Of a stretch of 64,000 bases of DNA, positions 53,485 to 62,546 are shown one piece after another. Every line of letters starts with the position of its first letter. Position 1 is the stretch's first letter. The position numbers were made by a program, and so were the translations under genes. The stretch lies in contig JAEUVF010000001.1 in assembly GCA_016787265.1 (NCBI GenBank), positions 1-64,000 on the forward strand, in the 5' to 3' direction. This DNA comes from Flavipsychrobacter sp. GTDB lineage: Bacteria > Bacteroidota > Bacteroidia > Chitinophagales > Chitinophagaceae. The notes below the pieces were generated by a model, which saw only the letters and a program-made list of their open reading frames with translations, was not told where the DNA came from and ran no database searches.

Positions 53485-56451
53485 ATGATTCATGGAATGG
53501 TTAAAAGGCTTTTGATACTGGCATTATCGTTACATATTGTAAGTGCAGGCATGGCACAACCCGGAATTCCTGACTGGTCAGATCTGAACCAGGGGAAATC
53601 CTATAGCAGGGATACTATCCGACAGGATGGATTTGTGCTGATATTTATTAATAAGCAACCTGATTTTGATCCCGTTGTGGGAAATCGATTGATTCAGACT
53701 TTTTTTACTGTCTATCCTGAGGAAGTCAAACAATATAACAGGAATGCTACCCGCAAGGTTGTGGTGATCATAGATCCTGCCTATACTGGCGTAGCGGCAG
53801 CTTCCAATGGTATCATCCGAATTAATCCTGATTGGTTAAAAAAAAATCCCGAGGATATTGATGTGATTACCCATGAAGCCATGCACCTGGTGCAATCCTA
53901 TCCCCATAGGTCAGGGCCAGGCTGGATTACGGAGGGAATTGCAGACTATGTAAGACATCAGTTGGGTGTTAATAACAATGCGTCCAACTGGAAGCTTACA
54001 CCGTTTAAGTATGAACATCATTATACCAATGCCTATCGGATAACAGCCCGGTTTTTTCTTTGGATCGAACAGCGATATAAAAAAGGGTTTGTTCAGCAGC
54101 TGGATGCGGCCATGCGAAATAATACCTACACTACTGATTTCTGGATGAAAACTACCGGTTTTACAGTAGATACACTTTGGTTGCAATACAGCAAAGATCC
54201 GGTTGTCAAAGGATTGCCGGATGTTCGAAGTCCACTCGCCTATGTGAACCCAATGATCGGCACCCAACGAATGGGACATGTATTTCCGGGAGCAACCGTT
54301 CCTTTTGGAATGGTTCAATTGAGTCCGGATACTGATACAATTCCCTATGCCGTTAATGGAAAGTACAATCCGGAAGTGTATAAATATTGTGCTGGTTACC
54401 AGTACGACGATAAAACTATTGTTGGATTCAGTCATACCCATTTCAGTGGTACCGGTCATTCAGATTTGGGCGATTTTCTATTGATGCCAACTGTGGGTAA
54501 ACTAAAACTGAATCCTGGTACTGCTTCTGATCCGAAGTCTGGTTTCAGGTCCAGATTTACTCATGAAAAAGAAAAAGCGGAACCCAATTATTACCAGGTT
54601 CATCTGGATGATTATGGAATTAAAGCAGAACTGACAACAACTGAACGAGTAGGGATGCATCGGTACCAATTTCCTGCCACGGAAGAGGCTCATATCATAT
54701 TTGATCTGATGAGCGGTATTTATAATTATGATGATAAAAATGTATGGACTTTTATCCGGGTTGAAAACGATACCCTGGTTACAGGGTACAGGCAAACCAA
54801 TGGCTGGGGCCGCACCCGCATACTCTATTTTGCCATGGCATTTTCCAGGCCCATTAAATCTTACGGAAGTAAAAACTTCAGCGAGGAAACCTACAAGGGG
54901 TTCTGGAGAAAATTTGATCAGTCCCGCAACTTTCCTGAATTAGCTGGAAAAAAACTCAGACTTCATTTTGACTTCGATACCCGAACCGAGAAAGAAGTGC
55001 AGGTTAAATTTGCTCTTTCTGCAGTTAGTACACAGGGTGCCTTATTGAATCTAAAAACAGAAGCACCAGATTGGGATTTTGAGTCGGTTAAAAAACGAGG
55101 TCAGGCTGCCTGGGAACGGGAACTGAATAAAATCCAGGTAACGGCTGCTGAAGAAGATAAGGTGAATTTTTATACGTCTATGTACCATGCATTCATAAAT
55201 CCAACCCTCTATATGGATGTGGATGGTAAATACCGTGGACTGGATCAGGGTATTCACCAGGCGGATGGATTTGTAAACTATACTACTTTTTCCTTATGGG
55301 ATACCTATAGAGCCCTGCATCCGTTATATACAATTATTCAACCAAAAAGAAATGCAGATGCTATATGCTCCATGCTGGCTCATTACAACCAGAGTACGCT
55401 GAAAATGCTGCCCATCTGGTCGAATTCTGCCAATGAAAACTGGTGTATGACAGGCTACCACTCTGTATCCGTTATTGCGGATGCAGTGGTGAAAGGGTTG
55501 CCTGGATTTGATGCAAAGAGCGCGTTGGAAGCCTGTATAACAACCGCGCGCAACCGAAAATACGACGGGTTGGATCTCTACCTTGATAAGGGATATATTC
55601 CTGCTGACAAAAATGCAAATGGTGTTTCCACTACATTGGAGTATGCATACGATGATTGGGCCATTGCTGAAATGGCGGCAAAACTTGGACGAAAGGATAT
55701 CGAACAGGAGTTTAGAAAAAGGTCGGAAAATTTCAGAAATGTATTTGATACAAGTGTTGGATTCATGCGGGCAAGATTGAGTGATGGCAGTTTTCGTAAA
55801 CGATTTGATCCGTTAAATACACATGGAGAAGGTTTTATAGAAGGAAATGCCTGGAATTTTAGTCTTTTCGTTCCGCAGGATCCGGTGGCATTACGACATT
55901 TATTGAAAGGGAAAACCGGTTTAAGAAACTATCTCGATACCTTGTTTCAGATGGAACTTCCAGACAACTATTTTGCTGCCACTGAAGATATTAGTCGCGA
56001 TGGAATTATTGGTGGTTATGTGCATGGTAACGAACCTGCTCATCATGTTGCTTATTTATACAACTGGACCGATCAGCCCTGGAAAACCCAGGCCACCGTA
56101 CGCATGATCCTGAAAAATCAATACCATAACGGTCCGGACGGCCTGGGTGGTAATGACGATACCGGTCAAATGAGTGCCTGGTATATTTTCAGCGCACTGG
56201 GGTTTTATCCGGTTGCACCGGGTTCCCCGGTTTATCAGATTGGAAGTCCGGCTGTAGCTGCTGCCAGCTTGCGTTTAGAAAATGGAAAGCAATTTTCAAT
56301 TGAAGCAAAAGATCAGAATGCAAAGAATGTATATGTAAAAAAAATAGAACTAAATGGTAAGCTTTTGAATCGCCTTTACCTTACTCATGATGAAATCATG
56401 GCAGGAGGAAAGCTTGTCTTTCAAATGTCTTCGAAGCCTGTTAAGCAATAG
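53485..56451 (+). CDS. BSP-type metallopeptidase fused to GH92 alpha-mannosidase
   Basis: 988 residues with signal peptide. Residues about 40-235 match the basic secretory protein family: zinc motif HEAMH (130-134) and the downstream GWITEGIADYVRH (E150). From about 251 a full GH92 domain runs to the end: YVNPMIGTQRMGHVFPGATV, TVPFGMVQLSPDT, and the late family motif GGNDDTGQMSAWYIF. GH92 enzymes are calcium-dependent exo-alpha-mannosidases acting on N-glycan mannose. The fusion suggests peptide and mannose removal from the same glycoprotein. M5 is an alternative start. It overlaps the convergent radical SAM gene by 11 nt. Confidence 0.9.
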   Translation: MIHGMVKRLLILALSLHIVSAGMAQPGIPDWSDLNQGKSYSRDTIRQDGFVLIFINKQPDFDPVVGNRLIQTFFTVYPEEVKQYNRNATRKVVVIIDPAYTGVAAASNGIIRINPDWLKKNPEDIDVITHEAMHLVQSYPHRSGPGWITEGIADYVRHQLGVNNNASNWKLTPFKYEHHYTNAYRITARFFLWIEQRYKKGFVQQLDAAMRNNTYTTDFWMKTTGFTVDTLWLQYSKDPVVKGLPDVRSPLAYVNPMIGTQRMGHVFPGATVPFGMVQLSPDTDTIPYAVNGKYNPEVYKYCAGYQYDDKTIVGFSHTHFSGTGHSDLGDFLLMPTVGKLKLNPGTASDPKSGFRSRFTHEKEKAEPNYYQVHLDDYGIKAELTTTERVGMHRYQFPATEEAHIIFDLMSGIYNYDDKNVWTFIRVENDTLVTGYRQTNGWGRTRILYFAMAFSRPIKSYGSKNFSEETYKGFWRKFDQSRNFPELAGKKLRLHFDFDTRTEKEVQVKFALSAVSTQGALLNLKTEAPDWDFESVKKRGQAAWERELNKIQVTAAEEDKVNFYTSMYHAFINPTLYMDVDGKYRGLDQGIHQADGFVNYTTFSLWDTYRALHPLYTIIQPKRNADAICSMLAHYNQSTLKMLPIWSNSANENWCMTGYHSVSVIADAVVKGLPGFDAKSALEACITTARNRKYDGLDLYLDKGYIPADKNANGVSTTLEYAYDDWAIAEMAAKLGRKDIEQEFRKRSENFRNVFDTSVGFMRARLSDGSFRKRFDPLNTHGEGFIEGNAWNFSLFVPQDPVALRHLLKGKTGLRNYLDTLFQMELPDNYFAATEDISRDGIIGGYVHGNEPAHHVAYLYNWTDQPWKTQATVRMILKNQYHNGPDGLGGNDDTGQMSAWYIFSALGFYPVAPGSPVYQIGSPAVAAASLRLENGKQFSIEAKDQNAKNVYVKKIELNGKLLNRLYLTHDEIMAGGKLVFQMSSKPVKQ

Positions 56452-57844
56452 CCGGAAAAGGAGACCGGCCATCACCCTGGTTTCCTTTTTTGTTTCTGGA
56501 AAGAATGGATTCCAGTAGTGGCAGCATTTGATTGAGTCCCCTTGTTTTTATCATAAAATTCCAGAGAGGCTCAAATTTTTTCCAGCCTCCCGCATAGGCA
56601 AAATGTTTCAGTTTTAGTTCAGTTTCGGAATGCTGCAGGCTCGCTTTCAGCACATTGCTCCAGGAATAAAAAGAACGGTATGCCCAATCATATCCGTTTT
56701 TTAATTCTGCTGCACTTAGTCCTTTCGTTTTATAAACTACCTGCCGGGTATCATAAAGGCTCCAATTTTTGTGCAGTAAGCGTCCATCCGCTTCCATCTG
56801 TTTATACAACCGGGTTCCCGGATAGGGTGTCAGTATATGATAGGTAGAGGTGGTCAGTCCGTTTTCAATGCCCCAGTCAACAGTTTGTTTGAATACATCT
56901 TTATCGTCTTCGTCTAACCCGAATACAAAACTGCCATTGATCATAATGCCCAGGTCATGCAGTTTGCGGATCGCTTCACTGTAGGTTTTATTGAGGTTTT
57001 GTTTTTTATTGCTTTGCAAAAGATTTCCCTGGCTCAGGGTTTCAAATCCTATAAAAACACTTCTCAGACCAGCTGCTGCAGCTTTTTCAATCAGATTGCT
57101 GCGCAGGATTGCGTCTACAGTGGATGCACCCTGGAAAACTCTCCCCATTCCTGACATCCCCTCGAACAGTGAACTTGCAAATTTCTGATTGCCGAGGAGG
57201 TGGTCGTCTAAAAAGTATAAATGACGGCCGGGTAGCCGGTCTATTTCTGCCAGTGCTGCATCTGTGCGCTGCGTATAAAAGGATTTGCCTCCTTCAAAAA
57301 AGGCATCTTTATAACAGAAATCACAATGATGCGGACAACCCCTCGTTACCACAATTGAATTGGGCACCAGGTAGAGTGAACGTTTGATCAGGTCGCGCCT
57401 GATAGGCGGAATGTCCTGAATCGTTCGTTCCTGGTTGATATATATCTTTTGCGGAGCCCTTTTGCGGAAATCAGCCAGAAAGCGGGGGAAGGTATCTTCA
57501 CCCGGACCAATAAAAATACTGTCGGCATGGGCTGCTGCTTCTTCGGGTAGGGAGCTTACATGCAACCCTCCCAGGCACACATACACGCCTTTTTTCCGAT
57601 AACTGTCTGCAATGGCATACGCCCGGAATGCATTGGTGATATAAACCTGGATAATAACCAGATCCGGATAGTCTTCCGTAGACAGTGCTTCCACATGTTC
57701 ATCAACCAACTCGATATCATCTTGCTCACTGCAGTAAGCAGCGAGCGTGGCTAGTCCCAGTGGCGGAAATAGGGAGTATTTAATCGGTCTCCAGAAGGGA
57801 TTTTTGGCTTCCAGCAGGGCAGGTAAAATGAATTTAATGTTCAT
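56441..57844 (-). CDS. B12-binding-domain radical SAM protein
   Basis: 467 residues. N-terminal cobalamin-binding-like domain (PPLGLATLAAYCSEQDD, LGGLHVSSLPEEA, about 28-130), then a radical SAM core with RGCPHHCDFCY (C170, C174, C177 ligating the 4Fe-4S cluster). SFVFGLDEDDKDVF and TPYPGTRLYKQM are typical of class B methyltransferases and related enzymes. The substrate is not predictable. The base-off His motif DxHxxG is not evident. Divergent from the LytS gene across a repeat-rich intergenic region. Confidence 0.88.
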   Translation of the reverse strand: MNIKFILPALLEAKNPFWRPIKYSLFPPLGLATLAAYCSEQDDIELVDEHVEALSTEDYPDLVIIQVYITNAFRAYAIADSYRKKGVYVCLGGLHVSSLPEEAAAHADSIFIGPGEDTFPRFLADFRKRAPQKIYINQERTIQDIPPIRRDLIKRSLYLVPNSIVVTRGCPHHCDFCYKDAFFEGGKSFYTQRTDAALAEIDRLPGRHLYFLDDHLLGNQKFASSLFEGMSGMGRVFQGASTVDAILRSNLIEKAAAAGLRSVFIGFETLSQGNLLQSNKKQNLNKTYSEAIRKLHDLGIMINGSFVFGLDEDDKDVFKQTVDWGIENGLTTSTYHILTPYPGTRLYKQMEADGRLLHKNWSLYDTRQVVYKTKGLSAAELKNGYDWAYRSFYSWSNVLKASLQHSETELKLKHFAYAGGWKKFEPLWNFMIKTRGLNQMLPLLESILSRNKKGNQGDGRSPFPAIA

Positions 57845-57861
57845 TCGATAAAGTTTAAATC

Positions 57862-57885
57862 AAAGTACTTTGAAAAACAAAGTAA
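57862..57885. promoter_or_regulatory. Triple CAAAGTA/TACTTTG repeat in divergent promoter region
   Basis: CAAAGTACTTTG (57862-57873) is a perfect 12-bp palindrome. After AAAAA a third CAAAGTA (57879-57885) makes a second inverted repeat with a 5-bp spacer. It lies 18 bp before the radical SAM start and upstream of the LytS gene, so one dimeric regulator could control both. Similar CAAAGTA-type repeats are, as I recall, common near PadR-type regulators in Bacteroidota; no such gene is here. Confidence 0.5.
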
Positions 57886-58055
57886 ATATATTCTCCTGAA
57901 AAAACAACTACCTGAACTGAAAATTTATGAATTCGGGAATTGGACTGGTGCTGGCTGTTTTCAGCATCGGAACTATTGAAATGTTAGTAGCAGAAAAATC
58001 CGTGTTGGTCGATTTCAATACTGGTTTCGGCGGGCAAATTCGGTATTTTGCTGGT

Positions 58056-59096
58056 ATGAGTGGATCCTGGTATACGAAAAAATGGGTAGGAATCAGCCTG
58101 CATGTGCTTTTTTGGGTGATCCTTTTTGGCGCACCCTACCTGCTCCAACCCGTATGGAAAGCACCCCCGAAAGATTTGCAAATCAAAAGAGACGGATTTT
58201 ATTACCTATTGTTTTTTAATAACCTGCTGAGACTTGCGCTTTTTTATACCAATGCCTATTTGTTATTGCCAAAACTCATTTACAAAAAACGATATGTCGG
58301 ATATGCGCTTTCCTTATTGAGCTGGTTTGCTTTGATGTTCCTGGTAGATCAGACATTGTTTAGGCTCTTTGTACCACAACTGGAACATTATGCGTGGAAT
58401 TTTTTGGTGTTTAATATTCTGCCGTTTTCATTTATTGTGATTGCCAGTGGAGCATTCCGCATGGTTCGCGACCAGATGAAGGAACGCGAACTGGCCAAAG
58501 AGAAAGAAATGGAATTTCTCAAAACAGAACTGGCATTTTTGAAATCACAGGTGAGCCCGCATTTTATGTTCAATGTATTGAACAATATGGTAGCCCTGGC
58601 CCGAAAGGGATCTGATCAGCTGGAACCTTCCCTGATCAAACTTTCCAGTCTGCTTCGGTATATGTTATATGAATCGGACCAGGAAACCGTTCCGCTGCAA
58701 AAGGAAATGGATTACCTGAACAGTTATATTGATTTGCAGCGACAGCGATTTGGAAGGAAAGTATCCATTGATGTGGATTTTTCAGAGGTGGACAGTTCCT
58801 ATGAAATACCTGCCATGTTACTGATTCCCTTTGTTGAAAACGCTTTCAAACATGGAACTGGCTTTATTAAAGATCCGCAGATCAGCATCCGGCTAAAAAC
58901 AAATAACGGACTGCTGGATTTGGAAGTGCGCAATAAATATTCCACAGATGATCTGGAAGTAAAGGATAAAGCTTCAGGTATAGGGTTGCCGAATACCATT
59001 CGAAGACTTAACCTCTTGTATGGAAATAAACAGGAACTTTCCATTTCAAAAGAAAATGGATGGTTCAATGTGTCGCTAAAAATTCAGCTTAAATGA
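58056..59096 (+). CDS. LytS/YehU-type sensor histidine kinase
   Basis: 346 residues from ATG 58056, chosen because family members start just before the KKWVGISLHVLFW helix; the frame is open from ATG 57927, which would add 43 residues. Four membrane helices, then a coiled coil (ERELAKEKEMEFLKTELAFL), the His_kinase motif VSPHFMFNVLNN and an HATPase domain (IPFVENAFKHG, GIGLPNTIRRL). No periplasmic sensor domain. The stop overlaps the response regulator start (ATGA). Confidence 0.9.
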   Translation: MSGSWYTKKWVGISLHVLFWVILFGAPYLLQPVWKAPPKDLQIKRDGFYYLLFFNNLLRLALFYTNAYLLLPKLIYKKRYVGYALSLLSWFALMFLVDQTLFRLFVPQLEHYAWNFLVFNILPFSFIVIASGAFRMVRDQMKERELAKEKEMEFLKTELAFLKSQVSPHFMFNVLNNMVALARKGSDQLEPSLIKLSSLLRYMLYESDQETVPLQKEMDYLNSYIDLQRQRFGRKVSIDVDFSEVDSSYEIPAMLLIPFVENAFKHGTGFIKDPQISIRLKTNNGLLDLEVRNKYSTDDLEVKDKASGIGLPNTIRRLNLLYGNKQELSISKENGWFNVSLKIQLK

Positions 59097-59821
59097 AACT
59101 TCGCTGCCTTGCCATAGATGATGAAGAGCTCGCGCTTGAATTGCTGGTGGATAATATCGGGAAAGTACCCTTCCTGGAACTGGTAGCAGCTACCCATGAT
59201 CCTTTTGAGGGATTGAAACTATTGCAATCAGAAAAAATCGACCTGGTTTTTCTGGATATTCAAATGCCGGGTATGACGGGATTACAGTTCGTTAAAAGTC
59301 TTCCTGATTCCTGCATGTATATCCTGGTTACAGCCTATGATAAATATGCACTGGAAGGGTTTAACCTGCAAGTTGTGGATTACCTGGTTAAACCAGTGCC
59401 GCTGGATCGATTTTTCCAGGCAGCTATGCGGGCAAGAGAATTGTATGAACTTAAAAATCAAATCGTTTCAATTGAGCAACCAGCTGAGAAGGATTTTTTC
59501 TTTCTGCAGGTTGATTACAGTCATGTGAAAATTTTCTTCAGTGAAATAAAATGGGTGGAGGGATTGAAAGATTATGTCAGATTACATCTGAAAGAACCTG
59601 CAAAACCCATTGTAGCAAGGATAAGTATGAAAATGCTTGAACAGCAGTTGCCACCTTCTCTGTTTTTGCGTATTCATAAGTCTTTTATTATATCCACCCG
59701 CTACCTGACTGCCATCCGGAAAAACAGTGTGTTTATAGATGACCTGGAATTGCCGGTTGGTGAAAATTACCGGGAAAGTATTGGTCAGTTGATTGGTACT
59801 CCTCCGAAAGATTCCGGCTAA
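59093..59821 (+). CDS. LytTR-family response regulator
   Basis: 242 residues: receiver with D55 (LVFLDIQMPGMTG) and switch LVTAYDKYALEGF, then a LytTR DNA-binding domain (about 138-236; IKWVEGLKDYVRLHL, FLRIHKSFIISTRYL). Overlaps the kinase gene by 4 nt. It may control the outer-membrane receptor gene that follows 93 bp later, or the radical SAM gene. Confidence 0.93.
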   Translation: MKLRCLAIDDEELALELLVDNIGKVPFLELVAATHDPFEGLKLLQSEKIDLVFLDIQMPGMTGLQFVKSLPDSCMYILVTAYDKYALEGFNLQVVDYLVKPVPLDRFFQAAMRARELYELKNQIVSIEQPAEKDFFFLQVDYSHVKIFFSEIKWVEGLKDYVRLHLKEPAKPIVARISMKMLEQQLPPSLFLRIHKSFIISTRYLTAIRKNSVFIDDLELPVGENYRESIGQLIGTPPKDSG

Positions 59822-59914
59822 GGCATTCGTCGCAGACTTTTGCCGAATCGTCTCAACACGAATTTGCTGCCCGTTCACTGGCTCTACCTTTATTTTCTAA
59901 TCAGAAAGAAAGGT

Positions 59915-62509
59915 ATGAAACAGTTGATCTTAATAATTAGCGGATGTTTACTTGCTATGGCAGCCATTGCTCAAATACCGGCAGGTATGCCTTCCAGCCG
60001 TGGTGCCACACAAGCTCTTCCAGCAATTGGACGAATCTTCGGAAAAATTGTCGATAGTAGTGGGAAAGGAGTATCTGATGCCTCCATAGTGCTGCTGCAC
60101 CAGCGTATGGATACCACTACCAAAAAAATGAAGGAAGTGTTGCTGCGTGGTGCAAGTACCCAATCAAACGGGGACTTTAATTTGGAGGAGTTGCCGGTCA
60201 CAGGCCAGTTTACACTTACTGTTTCCAGCAAGGGCTATAGCACGGTTTCACAAAAAATCAGTCTGTTTCAACCTGGAGCCGGACAACCGTCTTTTGAAAA
60301 AGATCTTGGTAAAATTCAATTGGAGAAAGATGTGCAGCAGCTGGAAACTGTGGTGGTAACTGCCAGTACCAGTCGCCTTAAAATGGATATTGACAAAAAA
60401 GTTTTCAGTGTAGGTGCCAATATTGTGAGCGCCGGCGGTACAGCAGTTGACGTGATGAAAAACGTACCTTCTGTAAATGTTGATATTGATGGAAATGTGA
60501 CGCTTCGGAATGCTGCGCCACAACTATATGTGGATGGCCGGCCCACTACGCTTACCCTTGATCAGATTCCCGCTGATGCCATTGAATCAGTGGAGGTCAT
60601 TACCAATCCTTCCGCCAAATTCGATGCTTCCGGTGGTAATGCGGGTATTTTAAACATAGTTCTGAAAAAGAATAAAAAATCCGGTTACAACGGAACGGTG
60701 AACGCGGGCATTGACAAACGCGGTGGCGTAAATGGCGGAGCCAGCCTTAATCTCCGGCAGGATAAGTTCAATTTTTCCGTAAGTATGTTTGGTAACCAGA
60801 ACAGGAACCGCGGAACCGGTGAAACCTCCATCCAGAGTTTTTTGACCAGCCCTACGCTCCTCGTGGATCAGTCCAGCAGCAACCGGAATAAAGGTGGATT
60901 CCTGTTTGGAAGAGCAGGGCTCGACTATTTTGCTACCAATCGCTCTACTTTTTCAGTTGGCTTTACCAGGGTACAGGGTAAAATGAAACCTTCAGACCTG
61001 TTGAAAACAGATAGTACCTGGAGTTCGGGTACTCCTGTCAGTTATAGTGAACGAACTACCTCCAATAACCGTGAATTCAATGCCTATGGATTTACTGCCG
61101 GATATAAATATCTCTTTCCGCGGAAAGGAGAGGAGTTGACGGCAGATTTGAATTTTTTCAAAGGCAGGAATAACAGTGAAGCTTTCTACTCTACCTCTAT
61201 TTTTGATCAGCAGGGTGGTTCAAAAACAGGTGCCATTGAACAACAGATTCTGGGGAATGGAAATATGCAGTTCCTGACTATTCAAACGGATTACGTTCGG
61301 CCATTTAAAGGTGCTGCTAAACTGGAAGCCGGCCTGAGAGCGCAGTTGCGAACTATGGATAACCAGCAGGGGAATTATTTTTTTAATACTTCTACCAATC
61401 AGTTTGAAAAAATCAGCAGTGCCAGTAGTAATTATTCCAACTATGACAATGTTTATGCTGGTTATCTTTCCTTTAAGAACTCGTATAAGGATTTCAGTTA
61501 CCAGCTTGGTTTACGGGCAGAAAGTTCAGATTACAAGGGAGAATTGACAGATACCAAACAGGAATTCAGAAATACCTATCCGATTAGTTTTTTTCCTTCC
61601 GTTTTCTTAAGTCAGAAATTGAAAAAGCAACAGGAAGTTCAGCTTAGTATTACCCGGAGAATCAATCGGCCGTTCTTTATGCAGGTAATACCTTTTATTG
61701 ATTCCACAGATCAGTTGAACTGGAGCAGGGGAAATGCTGCGCTGAAACCAGAGTTTACCTATTCTGCAGAAATGTCTTATTCAAAAACTCTTCCTGGTAA
61801 CAATACGCTCCTGGCTTCTGTTTACTATAAGCGCACTACCGATCTGATTACCCGTTATATTGATACAATTACTACCGCATCTGGTGATAAACGACCTTTG
61901 AGCACCTATACCAATGCGGATTGGAGCAGAGCAGTTGGGCTTGAATTAACCGGACAATTTAATCTGGCCAAATGGTGGGATATGAACAGTAATTTCAATT
62001 TGTATAATTCAAAAATCAATGCTTCCTCTATTACTGCGGCCAACCAGGAGGCACTCTGGAGTTATTTCGCGAAAATGAACAACAACTTTAAACTGCCACA
62101 TAATTTCAAGATCCAGTTGAGTGCCACCTATCAGTCTAAAACCAACCAGCCGGTTAACCAGGGCGGTGGTTTTGGTCCGGGTGGTGGACCTTCCATGGGC
62201 GGATCCCAGAGTACGGCACAGGGATACATCAAATCCAATTATGGAATTGATCTGGCCCTGCAAAAAAGTTTCCTGAAAAACAATGCGGCTTCCGTAACGT
62301 TTAGTGTTAATGATATTTTCCGCACAAGGAGATTTGAACAGTACACCGAAAGTGCTTTTTTCATTCAGAACAGTTACCGGTTAAACGACGTACCGATGTT
62401 CCGGCTTAATTTTTCCTACCGGTTTGGACAAATGGATATGAGTTTATTCAAGCGAAAAAATATGAAAGGAGATATGGAAGGCTCGCAGGGAGTGATGCAG
62501 GGTATGTAA
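59915..62509 (+). CDS. TonB-dependent-receptor-like outer-membrane beta-barrel protein
   Basis: 864 residues from ATG 59915; an upstream TTG extension of 25 residues has no signal character. Signal peptide (QLILIISGCLLAMAAIAQ), CarboxypepD_reg-like domain (IFGKIVDSSGKGVSDASIVL), plug-like region (VTASTSRLKMDIDKK, QLYVDGRPTTLTLDQIP), then an OMP_b-brl_3-type barrel. A Gly-rich insert (GGGFGPGGGPSMGG) lies near residue 770. No SusD partner follows. It may import a siderophore or peptide rather than glycan; the ligand is unknown. Confidence 0.85.
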   Translation: MKQLILIISGCLLAMAAIAQIPAGMPSSRGATQALPAIGRIFGKIVDSSGKGVSDASIVLLHQRMDTTTKKMKEVLLRGASTQSNGDFNLEELPVTGQFTLTVSSKGYSTVSQKISLFQPGAGQPSFEKDLGKIQLEKDVQQLETVVVTASTSRLKMDIDKKVFSVGANIVSAGGTAVDVMKNVPSVNVDIDGNVTLRNAAPQLYVDGRPTTLTLDQIPADAIESVEVITNPSAKFDASGGNAGILNIVLKKNKKSGYNGTVNAGIDKRGGVNGGASLNLRQDKFNFSVSMFGNQNRNRGTGETSIQSFLTSPTLLVDQSSSNRNKGGFLFGRAGLDYFATNRSTFSVGFTRVQGKMKPSDLLKTDSTWSSGTPVSYSERTTSNNREFNAYGFTAGYKYLFPRKGEELTADLNFFKGRNNSEAFYSTSIFDQQGGSKTGAIEQQILGNGNMQFLTIQTDYVRPFKGAAKLEAGLRAQLRTMDNQQGNYFFNTSTNQFEKISSASSNYSNYDNVYAGYLSFKNSYKDFSYQLGLRAESSDYKGELTDTKQEFRNTYPISFFPSVFLSQKLKKQQEVQLSITRRINRPFFMQVIPFIDSTDQLNWSRGNAALKPEFTYSAEMSYSKTLPGNNTLLASVYYKRTTDLITRYIDTITTASGDKRPLSTYTNADWSRAVGLELTGQFNLAKWWDMNSNFNLYNSKINASSITAANQEALWSYFAKMNNNFKLPHNFKIQLSATYQSKTNQPVNQGGGFGPGGGPSMGGSQSTAQGYIKSNYGIDLALQKSFLKNNAASVTFSVNDIFRTRRFEQYTESAFFIQNSYRLNDVPMFRLNFSYRFGQMDMSLFKRKNMKGDMEGSQGVMQGM

Positions 62510-62510
62510 C

Positions 62511-62545
62511 AAAAAAGGGTGGCTCACAATTGGCCACCCTTTTTT
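62511..62545. terminator. Bidirectional rho-independent terminator
   Basis: A6, stem GGGTGGC, loop TCACAATTG, stem GCCACCC, T6. It lies exactly between two convergent genes, 1 bp after the receptor stop codon and 1 bp before the efflux gene stop, and serves both. Confidence 0.93.
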
Positions 62546-62546
62546 A

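Noticed and set aside
53838..53850. Run of nine A in the BSP-GH92 gene as a possible frameshift site
   Set aside because: The reading frame continues intact through both domains, so there is no sign of a break or of programmed slippage.
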